The position numbers and the translations under genes are program-made. The notes beneath the pieces are model-generated. The model was not told the origin of the DNA and made no database searches. It saw only the letters and a program-made list of their open reading frames with translations. Positions 18,302 through 28,346 of a stretch of DNA of 64,000 nt are shown piece by piece. Position 1 is the stretch's first letter. The number at the start of each line of letters is the position of its first letter. Origin of the DNA: Ignavibacteriales bacterium (GTDB lineage Bacteria; Bacteroidota; Ignavibacteria; Ignavibacteriales; Ignavibacteriaceae); the NCBI GenBank assembly GCA_020061465.1, contig JAGUYG010000027.1, forward strand, positions 1-64,000. Direction: 5' to 3'.

Positions 18302-18508
18302 AAGTTAAAGTTATTCTTTCAAGATTGATTAGGATGAATAGTATATTTAACTTGCTTATGTATAAATCAAAATAGATGTAGTTTTTTTATAGCAGCCATG
18401 TCTCATCTTAATGAAAGAGGGGCGATTCAAATATCTAATAATCCAAATCTTTAGGGTAAAATTATAAAATTCTTTGATATATTTTAACTAAAAATATTTA
18501 AAGGAAAA

Positions 18509-20017
18509 ATGAAAAATATACTTTTAGTTTTATTGGCTTTGTGCTTTTTAACGGATAGCTTATTGGCTTCCGATTTACCTCCTAAAAGAGAGATGCGCGC
18601 AGCATGGGTTGCAACCGTGGCGAACATCGATTGGCCAAGCTCGCGTTATGCTTCTTCGGGAGAGCAAATAAGCGAATTGGTTAACATGTTCGATAAATTA
18701 CATGCAGCCGGAATCAATGCAATCATGTTTCAGGTTAGAACTGAATGCGATGCATTATACGAATCTTCCATCGAACCATGGTCATATTGGTTGACAGGTA
18801 AGCAAGGTAAGTCACCGGATCCGTTTTTTGATCCTTTAGCGTTTGCCGTTGCTGAAGCTCATAACAGAGGGATGGAACTGCATGCGTGGTTCAATCCTTA
18901 TAGAGCAGTGAAAAACGAGGGAGAATATGAAGTTAGTGCTGAGCACGTCACACAAAAACATCCGGACTGGATATTAACTTTTGGTAAATATAAGATGTTA
19001 GATCCGGGTATGCATGAGGTGAAAGATTTTATTGCTTCTGTTGTATCAGATGTTGTAAGAAGATACGACATCGACGGAGTGCACTTTGACGATTATTTTT
19101 ATCCCTACTCTCCTAAGGTAAGTACCGAGGATTTGCATACCTATGAAAAATACAAAGATAACTTCCCGGACATTCACGATTGGAGAAGAAACAACATTAA
19201 CTCGATGGTTGCACAGGTTTACGACAGTATAAATGCAATCCGTCCCGCAGTCAAATTTGGAATCAGTCCATTTGGTATTGTTCAAAACAAATACGCCGGA
19301 ACCGATGGCTTTAATTCATACGATATTTTGTATTGCGATCCGTTAACATGGATAAAAGATAAAACTGTAGACTACGTTACTCCCCAAATTTATTGGGAGA
19401 TAGGGAAGAAGGTTGCTGATTATGAAGTTTTGCTTCCGTGGTGGGCATCGGTTACAGGCGACAGGCATCTTTACATCGGACATTTTTCGAGCAGGTTTGC
19501 TGCTAAAAACTGGACAGGAAATAAAGCCGAGATGGGTGATCAAATTAGAATGAACAGAGTTACGCCTAACGTACTTGGTTCGGTCTTTTTTAGCGCAAAA
19601 TCAATTTCAAATAATTATTCAGGCTTTGCCGATACATTGAGAAATTCATTCTATAAATATCCGGCATTCCCTCCTATTTTTGATTGGAAAGATACTGCTT
19701 CTCCTAAAGCACCTATTAACCTAAATGCGTTTGGAGATTCGACAGGGATATTGTTGAGATGGGAGAAACCTGCAGAAGAAGAATCAACAAATAAAATTCG
19801 GTATTATGCAATTTACCGTTTTGAAACCGGTGAACCGGATGATATTTCCGATGTAAGAAAAATAATTAAAATGGTTAGAAGCAATAGACATGTTTTTAAA
19901 GATTATATTCAGCTCGAAGATCAAAAAGAATTTACTTACGTAGTTACTTCGCTTGATAGATTATATAATGAAAGCCCGCCTGATGCAGTCTTTCATTTTA
20001 CACCGGTTGGTCGATAA
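18509..20017 (+). CDS. Family-10-like glycoside hydrolase (GHL10) without sorting tail
   Basis: This 502-residue secreted paralogue of the hydrolase near 4 kb has a signal peptide (about 1-20, ending LLAS) and then a GHL10/DUF187 barrel. The barrel has the same block motifs FNPYRAV, IDGVHFDDYFYPYS and VKFGISPFGI. A fibronectin-III-like segment near 405-500 closes the protein. Unlike its paralogue it ends without the T9SS sorting domain, so it should remain periplasmic or membrane-associated. It is preceded by a 207-bp gap shared with the divergent phosphatase gene and has an AAGGA ribosome site. Confidence 0.86.
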   Translation: MKNILLVLLALCFLTDSLLASDLPPKREMRAAWVATVANIDWPSSRYASSGEQISELVNMFDKLHAAGINAIMFQVRTECDALYESSIEPWSYWLTGKQGKSPDPFFDPLAFAVAEAHNRGMELHAWFNPYRAVKNEGEYEVSAEHVTQKHPDWILTFGKYKMLDPGMHEVKDFIASVVSDVVRRYDIDGVHFDDYFYPYSPKVSTEDLHTYEKYKDNFPDIHDWRRNNINSMVAQVYDSINAIRPAVKFGISPFGIVQNKYAGTDGFNSYDILYCDPLTWIKDKTVDYVTPQIYWEIGKKVADYEVLLPWWASVTGDRHLYIGHFSSRFAAKNWTGNKAEMGDQIRMNRVTPNVLGSVFFSAKSISNNYSGFADTLRNSFYKYPAFPPIFDWKDTASPKAPINLNAFGDSTGILLRWEKPAEEESTNKIRYYAIYRFETGEPDDISDVRKIIKMVRSNRHVFKDYIQLEDQKEFTYVVTSLDRLYNESPPDAVFHFTPVGR

Positions 20018-20381
20018 GTCTAAACTGAAGAAATTATACGCAGGCTGATGTGAACCGATTAGTTCGTTAAAATGAAATTTAAATATTTATAGAACAGATT
20101 ACTGCGCATCGTTTACACGTCGGAATCTGTGCAGGATTATTGATATTATCTGTTAACCTGCCAATAGCTTGTAAACCAAAGCTAAGGGCAATAGAAAGAA
20201 AAATTTCAAGAAGAATAAAAAAATTATTATCGCAGCAATTCCGCAGATTTAAATTATATCCCCTCCATTTGATCTGGAACAAAGCATTAAAATCATCGAT
20301 TGACTTCCACAACGGAAGAGAACTAATTTAATGCAGTAAATTCAATTTGTTAACAAATGTTTGAACAACAAAGGAAGTGAA
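20018..20381. other. Intergenic region without supported gene
   Basis: This is 364 bases between the glycosidase and ferredoxin genes. Short open frames occur on both strands (for example 20140-20331 plus and 20079-20312 minus), but neither shows a recognisable family or ribosome site, and they overlap each other. The last bases supply the AAGGAAGTG ribosome site of the ferredoxin. Confidence 0.4.
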
Positions 20382-20732
20382 ATGGCATATATAATTACCA
20401 AACTTTGTATGGATTGTAAAGATATTGCATGCACGCAAGTTTGCCCCGTTGATTGCATTTATGAATATTCGGGCGATGATCCTTCTATTCCTAAAAACCA
20501 ATTACTTATCGATCCGGATGAATGTATTGATTGCAATGCATGTGTTCCGGAGTGTCCATGGGAAGCAATTTTTGCCGAAGATTTATTACCTGAAATTTTT
20601 ATGGAAGATATAGAGGTTAACGCAAGAATAGTAGACAAACCAAGGCTCATTCCTGTACGTGAACCGGATAAACCTTTACCGACTACTGAAGAGGTTACGG
20701 CGAATAAAGATAAGTGGGGATATAGTTCGTAA
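20382..20732 (+). CDS. Azotobacter-type ferredoxin with two Fe-S clusters
   Basis: This 116-residue electron carrier has a first cysteine set reading [17 protein letters not shown] and a second [12 protein letters not shown]. The spacing matches the 7Fe ferredoxins of the Azotobacter FdI type. In that type the first set with the last distal cysteine binds [3Fe-4S] and the second binds [4Fe-4S]; an 8Fe form is possible because the extra cysteine is present. The C-terminal part is acidic and extended, as in that group. The ATG chosen sits behind AAGGAAGTG, 21 bases after the longest frame start. Partner enzymes are not encoded nearby. Confidence 0.9.
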   Translation: MAYIITKLCMDCKDIACTQVCPVDCIYEYSGDDPSIPKNQLLIDPDECIDCNACVPECPWEAIFAEDLLPEIFMEDIEVNARIVDKPRLIPVREPDKPLPTTEEVTANKDKWGYSS

Positions 20733-20852
20733 AAAAATGAGTCTCGTCTGCATTAGTTAAATCTGAAATAGAATCCAATCTTCGCGGCGAAAAATTATAT
20801 CTTCAACTTCTCTAAAACAGACTGCAACAAACTACAAACCACAAATAAACAC

Positions 20853-21275
20853 TCACTCCCCCCACAGAGTTAAAACAAGCTTTCTGCTCCCGCCATAATT
20901 TCGGTGTTCGCAGAGATAGATGCCCTGCCATGTACCCAAACACAACTGTCCGTTATTAACAGGGATATTGAGGCTCGCACCCAAAAGCGATGATTTGATG
21001 TGTGAAGGCATATCTTCTGCTCCTTCATAGTTATGCTTAAAGTAGCTTATTGAGTCCGGAATTGTTCTTGAAATAAATTCTTCCATGTCAGATCTTACTG
21101 AAGGATCTGCATTTTCATTTATTGTTAATGAAGCCGATGTATGTTTGATGAAAACGTTAAGAATTCCTGTTTTTATATTTTTTAATTCAGGAAGATTATG
21201 AAGAATTTCATTTGTGATGAGGTGGAATCCGCGCTTCTTTGCAGGTAAGAATATCTCCCTTTGATACCATGCCAT
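20853..21275 (-). CDS. YjbQ family protein (UPF0047)
   Basis: This 140-residue protein of the YjbQ/UPF0047 family has the hallmark segments [33 protein letters not shown] and the terminal [16 protein letters not shown]. The family is a compact metal-binding trimer. Some members show weak thiamine-phosphate synthase activity, but the physiological role is unsettled. The gene follows the small OB-fold gene by 10 bp on the same strand, so they are likely co-transcribed. Confidence 0.92.
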   Translation of the reverse strand: MAWYQREIFLPAKKRGFHLITNEILHNLPELKNIKTGILNVFIKHTSASLTINENADPSVRSDMEEFISRTIPDSISYFKHNYEGAEDMPSHIKSSLLGASLNIPVNNGQLCLGTWQGIYLCEHRNYGGSRKLVLTLWGE

Positions 21276-21285
21276 TTTAGCTTTC

Positions 21286-21693
21286 TCAATCGGCTTTTAT
21301 TTCTTCGACATCTATTTTTATCCCTCTTACAAAAGGATAGGCATCAACGCCCACACACTTTCCTTGTACGGTTACCTCTTGCTCTTGTTGAAGCTGGCGG
21401 GCATAATATTCAACTTCACTTGATGTGAAAAAACAAAAAATATTCCAATTTTCATTACCGGTTTGTAATTCAAGCACTTCATACATATCAATCAATTTAT
21501 AAAATGCTTTCACCTTTCCCTGGACATAGATGTACTCGTTAAGATATTTTGTATCTGCAGAATTTTTATCGACAGAATACTCATAAGCAAGCTGACCGGC
21601 TGTTACTTTTATTTTGCTTATTTCTTTGTAAAGGAATAGTGCGCCAAGTAGTATGACTACTGCCACAAAAAAAGCAGCTAACTTTTTATTCAT
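21286..21693 (-). CDS. Membrane-anchored OB-fold protein (tRNA_anti-like)
   Basis: This 135-residue protein has one N-terminal membrane helix (residues 5-23) and a beta-rich domain with the pattern [13 protein letters not shown] and [11 protein letters not shown]. This resembles the OB-fold tRNA_anti-like family found in many Bacteroidota lipoproteins and periplasmic proteins. Its ligand is unknown. It precedes the YjbQ gene by 10 bp. Confidence 0.65.
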   Translation of the reverse strand: MNKKLAAFFVAVVILLGALFLYKEISKIKVTAGQLAYEYSVDKNSADTKYLNEYIYVQGKVKAFYKLIDMYEVLELQTGNENWNIFCFFTSSEVEYYARQLQQEQEVTVQGKCVGVDAYPFVRGIKIDVEEIKAD

Positions 21694-21847
21694 GGTTTAA
21701 CCCTTAGGAGAAAAACTTTGATGGTTAACTTAAGAATTATTTAGATAAGCTGAAAATATGATTTGTCCGGGATAGATTTTCCCCCACCATGCTCATTAAA
21801 AAGAATCGAAGAGTTTACTCTCAAACTCGTTTAGATATGCCGGAATT

Positions 21848-23644
21848 TTAGCGTGCACCCAATTCTATTTGGAATTTTAGTTCTTCATCATCCCTCTTAA
21901 TTACAATCTCAACTATATCACCTGGAGAAAATTCTCTTAGTGCATATACATAATCGTAAATATTCGTAATCGCCTTTCCGCCGAAACTTATAATGACATC
22001 TCCTCCTTTCAATCCGCTTTTTTGAGCCGGACTTTCTTCATTTACTCCGGAAATTTTAAACCCTTCGGAAGTGCTTGCATAGTCCGGAATCGTGCCAACG
22101 TAAACTTTCCAGCCGCCCATATCTCTGCCTTCTTTGCGCGGAACGTGAACATAATCCGGACGCTGCATAAAATTTATTTCCTGTGTAATATCAAAAATGA
22201 AATTCACTATTTTTTCCTGTCCCGCATAATTAATCTTATCATAATCATCCGAAGGGCGGTGATAATCGGTATGAGTGCCTGTGAAGAAAAAGAGAACCGG
22301 AATTTCCTTACCGTAGAAAGAAGAATGATCGCTCGGTCCATATCCTTCATCATTCAACGCTAATTTGAATCCGTAATTATTCTTGCTGTCTATCATCTCT
22401 TTCCATGACGATGAAGTCGCTGTGCCGTAAACGATTAACTGGTTGTCATCGTTCATTCTGCCAATCATATCCATATTAATCATGGTAACAATTTTATTGA
22501 GCGGAACGGGAGAGTTGTTTACAAAATAACCTGAACCTAACAAACCGAGTTCTTCACCCGAGAAAGATACGAATATTATACTCCGCTTAAGCGATTCACT
22601 CATTGATGAGAATTTTTCGGCAAGCTCTAAAACACCTGCAGTACCTGAGGCATTATCATCGGCGCCATTATGAATTTGCGGTTCGTTTCCTCGATACAAT
22701 GAACCGACTTCACCCATACCGAGATGATCAAAATGAGCACCGATTACTATAAATTCGTCTTTCAGCAGAGGATCATTACCTTCAATTATTCCTGCCACAT
22801 TCCAGCTAATTTTTTCTACTTCCTTAACTTCTGTAATTAGTTTTATCTTTAACTCGTTAAAATTAAATGGTGCTGGTGATTTTTCGGTAGTCATCTGAGC
22901 CTGGTACTCACTAAAGGTTAAATTTTGTTTTCGAAAAAGTTCATCAATAAATTTTCTTTTTACATGAACGGCACCGAAATTTTTAATTGATGCCGCCCGG
23001 TCATACCTAAAATCCATTAGCTTATCTTCCTCAATTTCCGGATAGTGTCCGTTCACAAGTATAATTCCCGCTGCACCTTTATCTCTTGCCGTAGCTGCTT
23101 TTTGTCTAAAAGAAGAATACTCATCAAACTGGGAATGCGGATTATCGTACTCCGGATGATAGCTCATAACTACGACAATTTTTCCGGTTACGTCGACATC
23201 ACTATAATCATCGTAATTTAATTTTGATGCAGAAATTCCATAACCTGCAAAAACCAATTCACTGCTGACATTGCTGCTGCCCGAAAATGGCGCAGTTATA
23301 AAATCTTTATAGAGAGATAAGTGAATTTCTTCTCCACCGCTGAGTATGGAAAGAGAATTATTTTCGGTTACTTCGATGTTAGCAATGAAAGGAAATTCCT
23401 GGTAATAGGAGTTTTCCCAAGCCGGTATAAGACTATAGCTCATGAATTCATTTTTGATATAATCGGCGGCTAATTTACATTCTTCAGTGCCGGTAAATCT
23501 TCCTTTAAGCTCATCTGAGGCAAGATAACTTATATGAGCCCGCAAATCTTCAGCGGTGATATTTGGATCGGGGAGTTTCTTTGTTTCGGAGTGAAACCCA
23601 ATTGTTAAAAGAACAAGGAAAAAATAAACAAATAATTTTTTCAT
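21848..23644 (-). CDS. Secreted M28 aminopeptidase with PA insert and PDZ domain
   Basis: This 598-residue secreted zinc peptidase begins with a signal peptide (1-18). An M28 domain follows in which zinc ligands appear in order: GAHFDHLG, DDNASGTAG, SGEELGLLGS, NMDMIGRM and GPSDHSSF. A PA-type insert lies around 130-260. A C-terminal PDZ domain (about 525-598) has the loop SPAQKSGLKGGDVI. The ATG chosen is two codons inside the longest frame because the upstream GTG is part of the GAGGTG ribosome site. It probably trims peptides outside the cytoplasm. The PD40 propeller gene lies 71 bp upstream on the same strand. Confidence 0.9.
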   Translation of the reverse strand: MKKLFVYFFLVLLTIGFHSETKKLPDPNITAEDLRAHISYLASDELKGRFTGTEECKLAADYIKNEFMSYSLIPAWENSYYQEFPFIANIEVTENNSLSILSGGEEIHLSLYKDFITAPFSGSSNVSSELVFAGYGISASKLNYDDYSDVDVTGKIVVVMSYHPEYDNPHSQFDEYSSFRQKAATARDKGAAGIILVNGHYPEIEEDKLMDFRYDRAASIKNFGAVHVKRKFIDELFRKQNLTFSEYQAQMTTEKSPAPFNFNELKIKLITEVKEVEKISWNVAGIIEGNDPLLKDEFIVIGAHFDHLGMGEVGSLYRGNEPQIHNGADDNASGTAGVLELAEKFSSMSESLKRSIIFVSFSGEELGLLGSGYFVNNSPVPLNKIVTMINMDMIGRMNDDNQLIVYGTATSSSWKEMIDSKNNYGFKLALNDEGYGPSDHSSFYGKEIPVLFFFTGTHTDYHRPSDDYDKINYAGQEKIVNFIFDITQEINFMQRPDYVHVPRKEGRDMGGWKVYVGTIPDYASTSEGFKISGVNEESPAQKSGLKGGDVIISFGGKAITNIYDYVYALREFSPGDIVEIVIKRDDEELKFQIELGAR

Positions 23645-23715
23645 ATACACCTCAACAGAGTAAACTTTTATCTTAAATAAAAAGAAATATTATTTTCTCT
23701 TTCTTGATGTTCATT

Positions 23716-24783
23716 TTAATCAACCCAATCAGCAATGAAAATATTAGTATCACCTGGATTTTTATTGCTTCTGTTCGAAGCGAAAACAAGTTGCTTACCG
23801 TCGCGAGTAAACATCGGGAAACCATCAAACGAATCGTTAAACGTAACTTGTTCTAATCCCGTCCCATCAACATTAATGATAAATAGATTGAAATTTCTTC
23901 CTGTTGGGCTATTTAGATTCGATGAGAAGATAATCCTCTTCCCATCCGGGTGGAAGTACGGAGCAAAGCTCGCTTTACCAAAATTAGTTACTTGCTCCAT
24001 GTTGCTTCCGTCAGAATCCATAACAAAAATTTCCAATGCAGTGGGACGAACCAATCCGAATTGAACCAACTCATTATAATCAGCCAACTCTTTTTCTGTT
24101 TTTGGTCTGCTTGCGCGAAAGACGATTTTAGAGCCGTCTAGAGAAAAGAAAGCACCTCCATCGTAGCCTCTTTCATAAGTTAATCTTGTTTGATTTGAGC
24201 CATCAAGATTCATAACATAGAGTTCGGGATCTCCGTCTCTCGTGGATGTAAAGATTATTTTATCACCCTTTGGAGAAACCGTCGCCTCTGCATCATACGC
24301 GGGCGAGTCAGATAACGGTCGTGGATTTGAACCGTCGAAATTTGCAGTAAAAATATTGAATGAATCAAAAAGCTTCCAAACATATCCTTTTGTTCTATCC
24401 GGTGGTTCGGGGCATTCATCGCCGGTAAGGTGAGTTGATGCATAAATTATTGCTGTATCGCCCGGTAAAAAATAAGCACAAGTAGTTCTTCCTTTTCCGG
24501 TCGAGACCATTCTTTTTTCAGTTCCATCTATGTTCATTGTGAATATCTGATCGCATTGTAAATCGCCGTGTGTTGATTGATAAATCAATTTCATTTCGTC
24601 AAAGGAAAAGTATGCTTCTGCGTTTTCACCTTCATCCGTTAACATACGAATGTTTCTAAGATGTTTCTCTCCTTCATATTTATGTATATCATCTTGTTGG
24701 ATAACTTTTTTACTGCTAACAATAGTAAAAGCCGTAAAAGATGATGCAGCAAATAATAATACAACAATTAAGTAGTGTTTCAT
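23716..24783 (-). CDS. TolB-like PD40 beta-propeller protein
   Basis: This 355-residue exported protein has an N-terminal hydrophobic signal (5-23) followed by about six PD40/WD40-like repeats of the TolB type, for example GDKIIFTSTRDGDPELYVMN, DGKRIIFSSNL and DGKQLVFASNRS. It should form a periplasmic six-bladed propeller. The family covers protein interaction partners and peptidase-associated propellers. Its position just upstream of the M28 peptidase suggests a shared operon. No enzymatic residues are evident. Confidence 0.82.
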   Translation of the reverse strand: MKHYLIVVLLFAASSFTAFTIVSSKKVIQQDDIHKYEGEKHLRNIRMLTDEGENAEAYFSFDEMKLIYQSTHGDLQCDQIFTMNIDGTEKRMVSTGKGRTTCAYFLPGDTAIIYASTHLTGDECPEPPDRTKGYVWKLFDSFNIFTANFDGSNPRPLSDSPAYDAEATVSPKGDKIIFTSTRDGDPELYVMNLDGSNQTRLTYERGYDGGAFFSLDGSKIVFRASRPKTEKELADYNELVQFGLVRPTALEIFVMDSDGSNMEQVTNFGKASFAPYFHPDGKRIIFSSNLNSPTGRNFNLFIINVDGTGLEQVTFNDSFDGFPMFTRDGKQLVFASNRSNKNPGDTNIFIADWVD

Positions 24784-24829
24784 GAATGACCCCGAAAAGA
24801 ATTATTAGAGTTAATGTGAAAATGAATGA

Positions 24830-24950
24830 GTAACTCACCTTACGCACGTTTAAGAGATGACATCTTTTTGGAATAAATATCAATCATCAATATTTAAGCG
24901 TAAATGCTATTTTAATGTAATTTAGTTTTAGGGTAAAAGATGTCATCTCT
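24830..24950. repeat. Dispersed element, full copy B with 16-bp inverted termini
   Basis: The core unit is bounded by AGAGATGACATCTTTT (24853-24868) and its perfect inverse AAAAGATGTCATCTCT (24935-24950), 98 bases in all. A further conserved flank GTAACTCACCTTACGCAC lies on the left side. The segment 24830-24869 recurs as its reverse complement at 61-100 with one mismatch. The element lies between two minus-strand genes. It has no coding capacity, and its RNA could fold on the 16-bp stem. Confidence 0.65.
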
Positions 24951-25000
24951 ACGCTCCGAACTTCTCTGTGTAATATGATTGAGTAAAAGTAAATTAAAGC

Positions 25001-25714
25001 TTATTCCGGAACGTGAACCAGAAAATATTCCTTAGCTGTTTCGCCTATTGACTCAGCTTCAGAAACAGTCATGTGCATATCATCTGGAGTATCATCGGCA
25101 TGACCGGCTTCAATAATGGCGAGATCAGAACCTTTAGCCTGTTTAACCAGATCTTCGCAATAAGCTGTATCGCCGCCGTAACAAATCTTTAGTTGCTCAA
25201 AGCTAAATTTATAGCCAAGCGCCGGAACCTGTCTTGTGTTTATTCCATCTCCCAAATATTCTTTGTGAATAACAGGAAACGGTTTAACGGTAACATTTTT
25301 AGTTTTAAAAGTTTTATAGTCTTTGATTTCTTTTAAAATAATTTTATAGGATATAGTTTTTCCGTATACTTTCATAAAGGCGTGATGAATACTTTCAATT
25401 TCAACACAGCCTTTTGGATAATAAATTACAATAGGGGATTTTTTTTGCATTACTCTAAGATATGTTAATAGAGACCATACCCCTCCGACATGATCATGGT
25501 GTCCATGAGTAATAAACACATTTGAAATTGACAATATCCGTTTAGTTCCAATTTCTGTATTCAAATCCCGAAGTATTCCATCGCCAGGATCGATTACAAT
25601 ATATGCTTCACCCGCTCTTAGAAGAATGCCTGTAGCTATGTTCGGAATAGAGCAGAATATTTTTATATAGAAATTATTTTTTTGCCAGACGAGGGGATAT
25701 TTAACGGGTGTCAT
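25001..25714 (-). CDS. MBL-fold metallohydrolase (RNase Z-like)
   Basis: This 237-residue metallo-beta-lactamase-fold protein has the metal motif FITHGHHDHVGG (HxHxDH), a second histidine in VIHKEYLG, GGDTAYCEDL, and the terminal histidine in FLVHVPE. The arrangement is closest to RNase Z-like and generic MBL hydrolases. The open frame extends to 25786 inside the fur coding region, but the ATG used here gives a normal family N-terminus and leaves 20 bp after fur. The substrate is unknown. Confidence 0.78.
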   Translation of the reverse strand: MTPVKYPLVWQKNNFYIKIFCSIPNIATGILLRAGEAYIVIDPGDGILRDLNTEIGTKRILSISNVFITHGHHDHVGGVWSLLTYLRVMQKKSPIVIYYPKGCVEIESIHHAFMKVYGKTISYKIILKEIKDYKTFKTKNVTVKPFPVIHKEYLGDGINTRQVPALGYKFSFEQLKICYGGDTAYCEDLVKQAKGSDLAIIEAGHADDTPDDMHMTVSEAESIGETAKEYFLVHVPE

Positions 25715-25734
25715 ACTAAGTCTTTTCTTATTTG

Positions 25735-26199
25735 TTATCGTTTGTTCTCTGACTTGAAATATTCGCAGTTCTTCACGTTTTTGCATCTTGCAAAAATATT
25801 AAACGAGTAGCTTTCCATCTCAAATCCAAGTTCTTCGCTTATTTCTTTCGGAAGGTCTTTAATCTTGCTGTTTGAGAATTCAACTATCCTGCCGCAGTCC
25901 ATACAGATTAAATGATCATGAGTCTGCCTCTTAAAACTGCTTTCATATCTGGTAATATTATCGCCAAAATTTCTTTTAATTAAAAGCTCACACTGAGCAA
26001 GCAGTTCAAGAGTTTTGTAAACGGTTGCTCTAGAGACTAACGATTTATTGTTTTTCATTAAAATGTATAAATCGTCGGCTCCAAAGTGTCCCTCATAATC
26101 AAGAGCCGCATTTAGAACCTCAAAACGCTCCGGAGTAATCCGGTTCTTTTCGCTCTTTAGGAATTCTCTAAATATTTCAGATGCTTGGGGATGTTTCAA
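25735..26199 (-). CDS. Fur family metal-responsive repressor
   Basis: This 154-residue regulator has an N-terminal winged helix (recognition segment LVSRATVYKTLELLAQ) and a C-terminal metal/dimer domain with HDHLICMDCGRIVEF and a second CKNVKNCEYF cysteine pair. It is encoded on the same strand as feoAB and lies 110 bp downstream of feoB, so it may control iron uptake. Fur versus PerR or Zur cannot be separated with certainty from these motifs; the feo neighbourhood favours Fur. Confidence 0.88.
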   Translation of the reverse strand: MKHPQASEIFREFLKSEKNRITPERFEVLNAALDYEGHFGADDLYILMKNNKSLVSRATVYKTLELLAQCELLIKRNFGDNITRYESSFKRQTHDHLICMDCGRIVEFSNSKIKDLPKEISEELGFEMESYSFNIFARCKNVKNCEYFKSENKR

Positions 26200-26309
26200 T
26201 TTTTATATTCGATTATTTCAAAACTCATGTTAAAATTATTATTGTAACTGATGAATTGCAAGACAGAATTAAAAAGATTTAAATGCGCGTTGCTCATGCC
26301 TTAAAATCA

Positions 26310-28346
26310 TCAATCCAAACCCAAAAACCTCAATCCATTCACAGTGATAAAAGTAAATATGTATGCTGCAGAAGTAAATATGACTAATTGCAAAACCGGT
26401 ATTCGCCATCCCCCGGTTTCTTTACGCGAAACGGCAATAGTAGAAAGACATTGGAGAGCGAAAACAAAAAATACAATTAACCCGATAATGGTAGATGTAG
26501 TAAACAATTTCTTGCCTGTATCTTCGATTGTAGCCGTTCTCATAGCCGCAAGAATCGATTCCTGTAATTTTTCGTCATCGCTTGTAACTTTAAAAATTAA
26601 AGCAAGTGAGCTGACAAAAACTTCTCTGGCAGCAAAAGCGGCAATTAACGAAACCCCCACCCTCCAATCCATTCCGATTGGCGTCATTACAGGTTGAATG
26701 AATTTACCTAAATCTGCAGCATAAGAACCTGCAAGCCTTTCTGCATTTTGTAGTTGCACTATTTGGTTCTGCGATAAGCCTTCACTTTCAACAACCGGAT
26801 TATAATTTGGGAAATAGGTTAAGAACCAGATTGAAAGAGAAAAGAATAATATTACCGGACCAGCCCTCTTCAAATATACTTTTGCACTTGAGTACGTGTT
26901 GTATAGAACGATACTTAATTTAGGCATCCGGTAAGAGGGGAGTTCAAGAATGAATGAAGAATTATCTTCCTCCGTTATTATTCTGTTTTTCAGTTTATTT
27001 ATCAAACTTGCGGTAATGATAGAACTGAATATTGAAAAAATGTAAATTGCCGCTAATAATATTCCGCCCAGCCATAATTTTCCGGGTAGAATTAAAAATG
27101 CGATTAGTAATGTGTAAACCGGCAGCCGGGCTGAACAGCTCATCAAAGGAATAATGAAAACGGTTAGTAATCTCTCTTTTTTATTCGGAATAGTTCGCGC
27201 AGCTAAAATTGCCGGAATTGCACAGGCAAATCCGGAAAGCATAGGGACAAACGACCTTCCGTTCAAGCCAATTTTTGAAAGAGGTCTATCTACAAGCATT
27301 GCTCCACGGGCTAAGTAGCCGGTATCTTCAAGCAAACCGAGTATTAAAAATAAAATTATAATCTGAGGAAGAAATACCATAACCGACCCCGTACCGCTTA
27401 TAATGCCTGAAGAGATTAAATCTCCTATCACGTTATGCCCTAAAAAACTCTGTGCAAAATCAGCTAATTCACTAAAGCCTTTATCTACCAGATTCATTAA
27501 AGGTTCCGCAAACCAAAAAATAGAAGTGAATGTTAGCGACATAATCAGGAAGAAAAACAAGAAGCCCCAAACTTTGTGCAGCAGAATATTATCAATTTGT
27601 ACGGTAGTTCTATCTAACCGCAGATTATCGATACTGCTTTTGGGCTGATTCAAGAGGACTAATTTTTTATTCGCTTCAGTCAGGTTGAAGCTGTCGGGTT
27701 TCACAGGTAATTCATATAAAACTTTTTTTTCTATACGTTCAATATCGCGGTAAGAATTGATTAGCATGTCAATCTGCATACTCTTTTCGAAAGAGAGAGG
27801 TGCAGGCACTCCTTGATGACTATTTAGACGCCTTTCGATCAAGGCAATTAATTCTCTGCTGCCGCTTCCGGTTCTACCATTAATTTTTGCGACGGGGCAA
27901 TTTAATTCTTCTTCTAAAAGGGCAGCCGATATATCCATACCGCGTTTATGTAACATATCAGTCATTGTAAGCGCAACTATTACATTAAATCCTGCCTGAA
28001 GCAATTGTTCAACCAAAAGCAGATGACGGCTAAGCTGTGTGGAGTCAACCGTTGCAACTATTAAATCGGGCATACCTATTTCAGGGTGGGAGAATAAAGC
28101 TTCGATAGCAACGCGTTCATCCGGAGATGAAGGGATGAGACTAATGATACCCGGTGAATCAAGAATTTCGGCTTTTAAATTATACTTAGCGTGTATCTTA
28201 CTTATTGCGTATTCTACAGTTGCACCGGGGTAATTAACGGTCTTATGGTTTTTACCGCTTAGAAGATTGAAAAGTGTAGTCTTTCCGGCATTTGGTGGTC
28301 CGACTAACGTTATTAAAGGAACCGAAATGATAGAATCGGTTATCAT
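26310..28346 (-). CDS. feoB: Ferrous iron transporter B
   Basis: This 678-residue inner-membrane ferrous-iron transporter has an N-terminal G-protein domain with G1 GPPNAGKTT (residues 16-24), the G3 segment DSPGI and G4-like TMTD. A helical spacer and a membrane part with two Gate domains follow, containing FVPMLSGFACAIPAILA and AAFAAREVFVSSL. The length is shorter than the Escherichia coli protein but normal for this lineage. The start overlaps the feoA stop by 4 bp. Confidence 0.95.
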   Translation of the reverse strand: MITDSIISVPLITLVGPPNAGKTTLFNLLSGKNHKTVNYPGATVEYAISKIHAKYNLKAEILDSPGIISLIPSSPDERVAIEALFSHPEIGMPDLIVATVDSTQLSRHLLLVEQLLQAGFNVIVALTMTDMLHKRGMDISAALLEEELNCPVAKINGRTGSGSRELIALIERRLNSHQGVPAPLSFEKSMQIDMLINSYRDIERIEKKVLYELPVKPDSFNLTEANKKLVLLNQPKSSIDNLRLDRTTVQIDNILLHKVWGFLFFFLIMSLTFTSIFWFAEPLMNLVDKGFSELADFAQSFLGHNVIGDLISSGIISGTGSVMVFLPQIIILFLILGLLEDTGYLARGAMLVDRPLSKIGLNGRSFVPMLSGFACAIPAILAARTIPNKKERLLTVFIIPLMSCSARLPVYTLLIAFLILPGKLWLGGILLAAIYIFSIFSSIITASLINKLKNRIITEEDNSSFILELPSYRMPKLSIVLYNTYSSAKVYLKRAGPVILFFSLSIWFLTYFPNYNPVVESEGLSQNQIVQLQNAERLAGSYAADLGKFIQPVMTPIGMDWRVGVSLIAAFAAREVFVSSLALIFKVTSDDEKLQESILAAMRTATIEDTGKKLFTTSTIIGLIVFFVFALQCLSTIAVSRKETGGWRIPVLQLVIFTSAAYIFTFITVNGLRFLGLD

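Noticed and set aside
20079-20331. Two overlapping short open frames on opposite strands between the glycosidase and ferredoxin genes.
   Set aside because: No family pattern, no ribosome site and mutual overlap; treated as non-coding.
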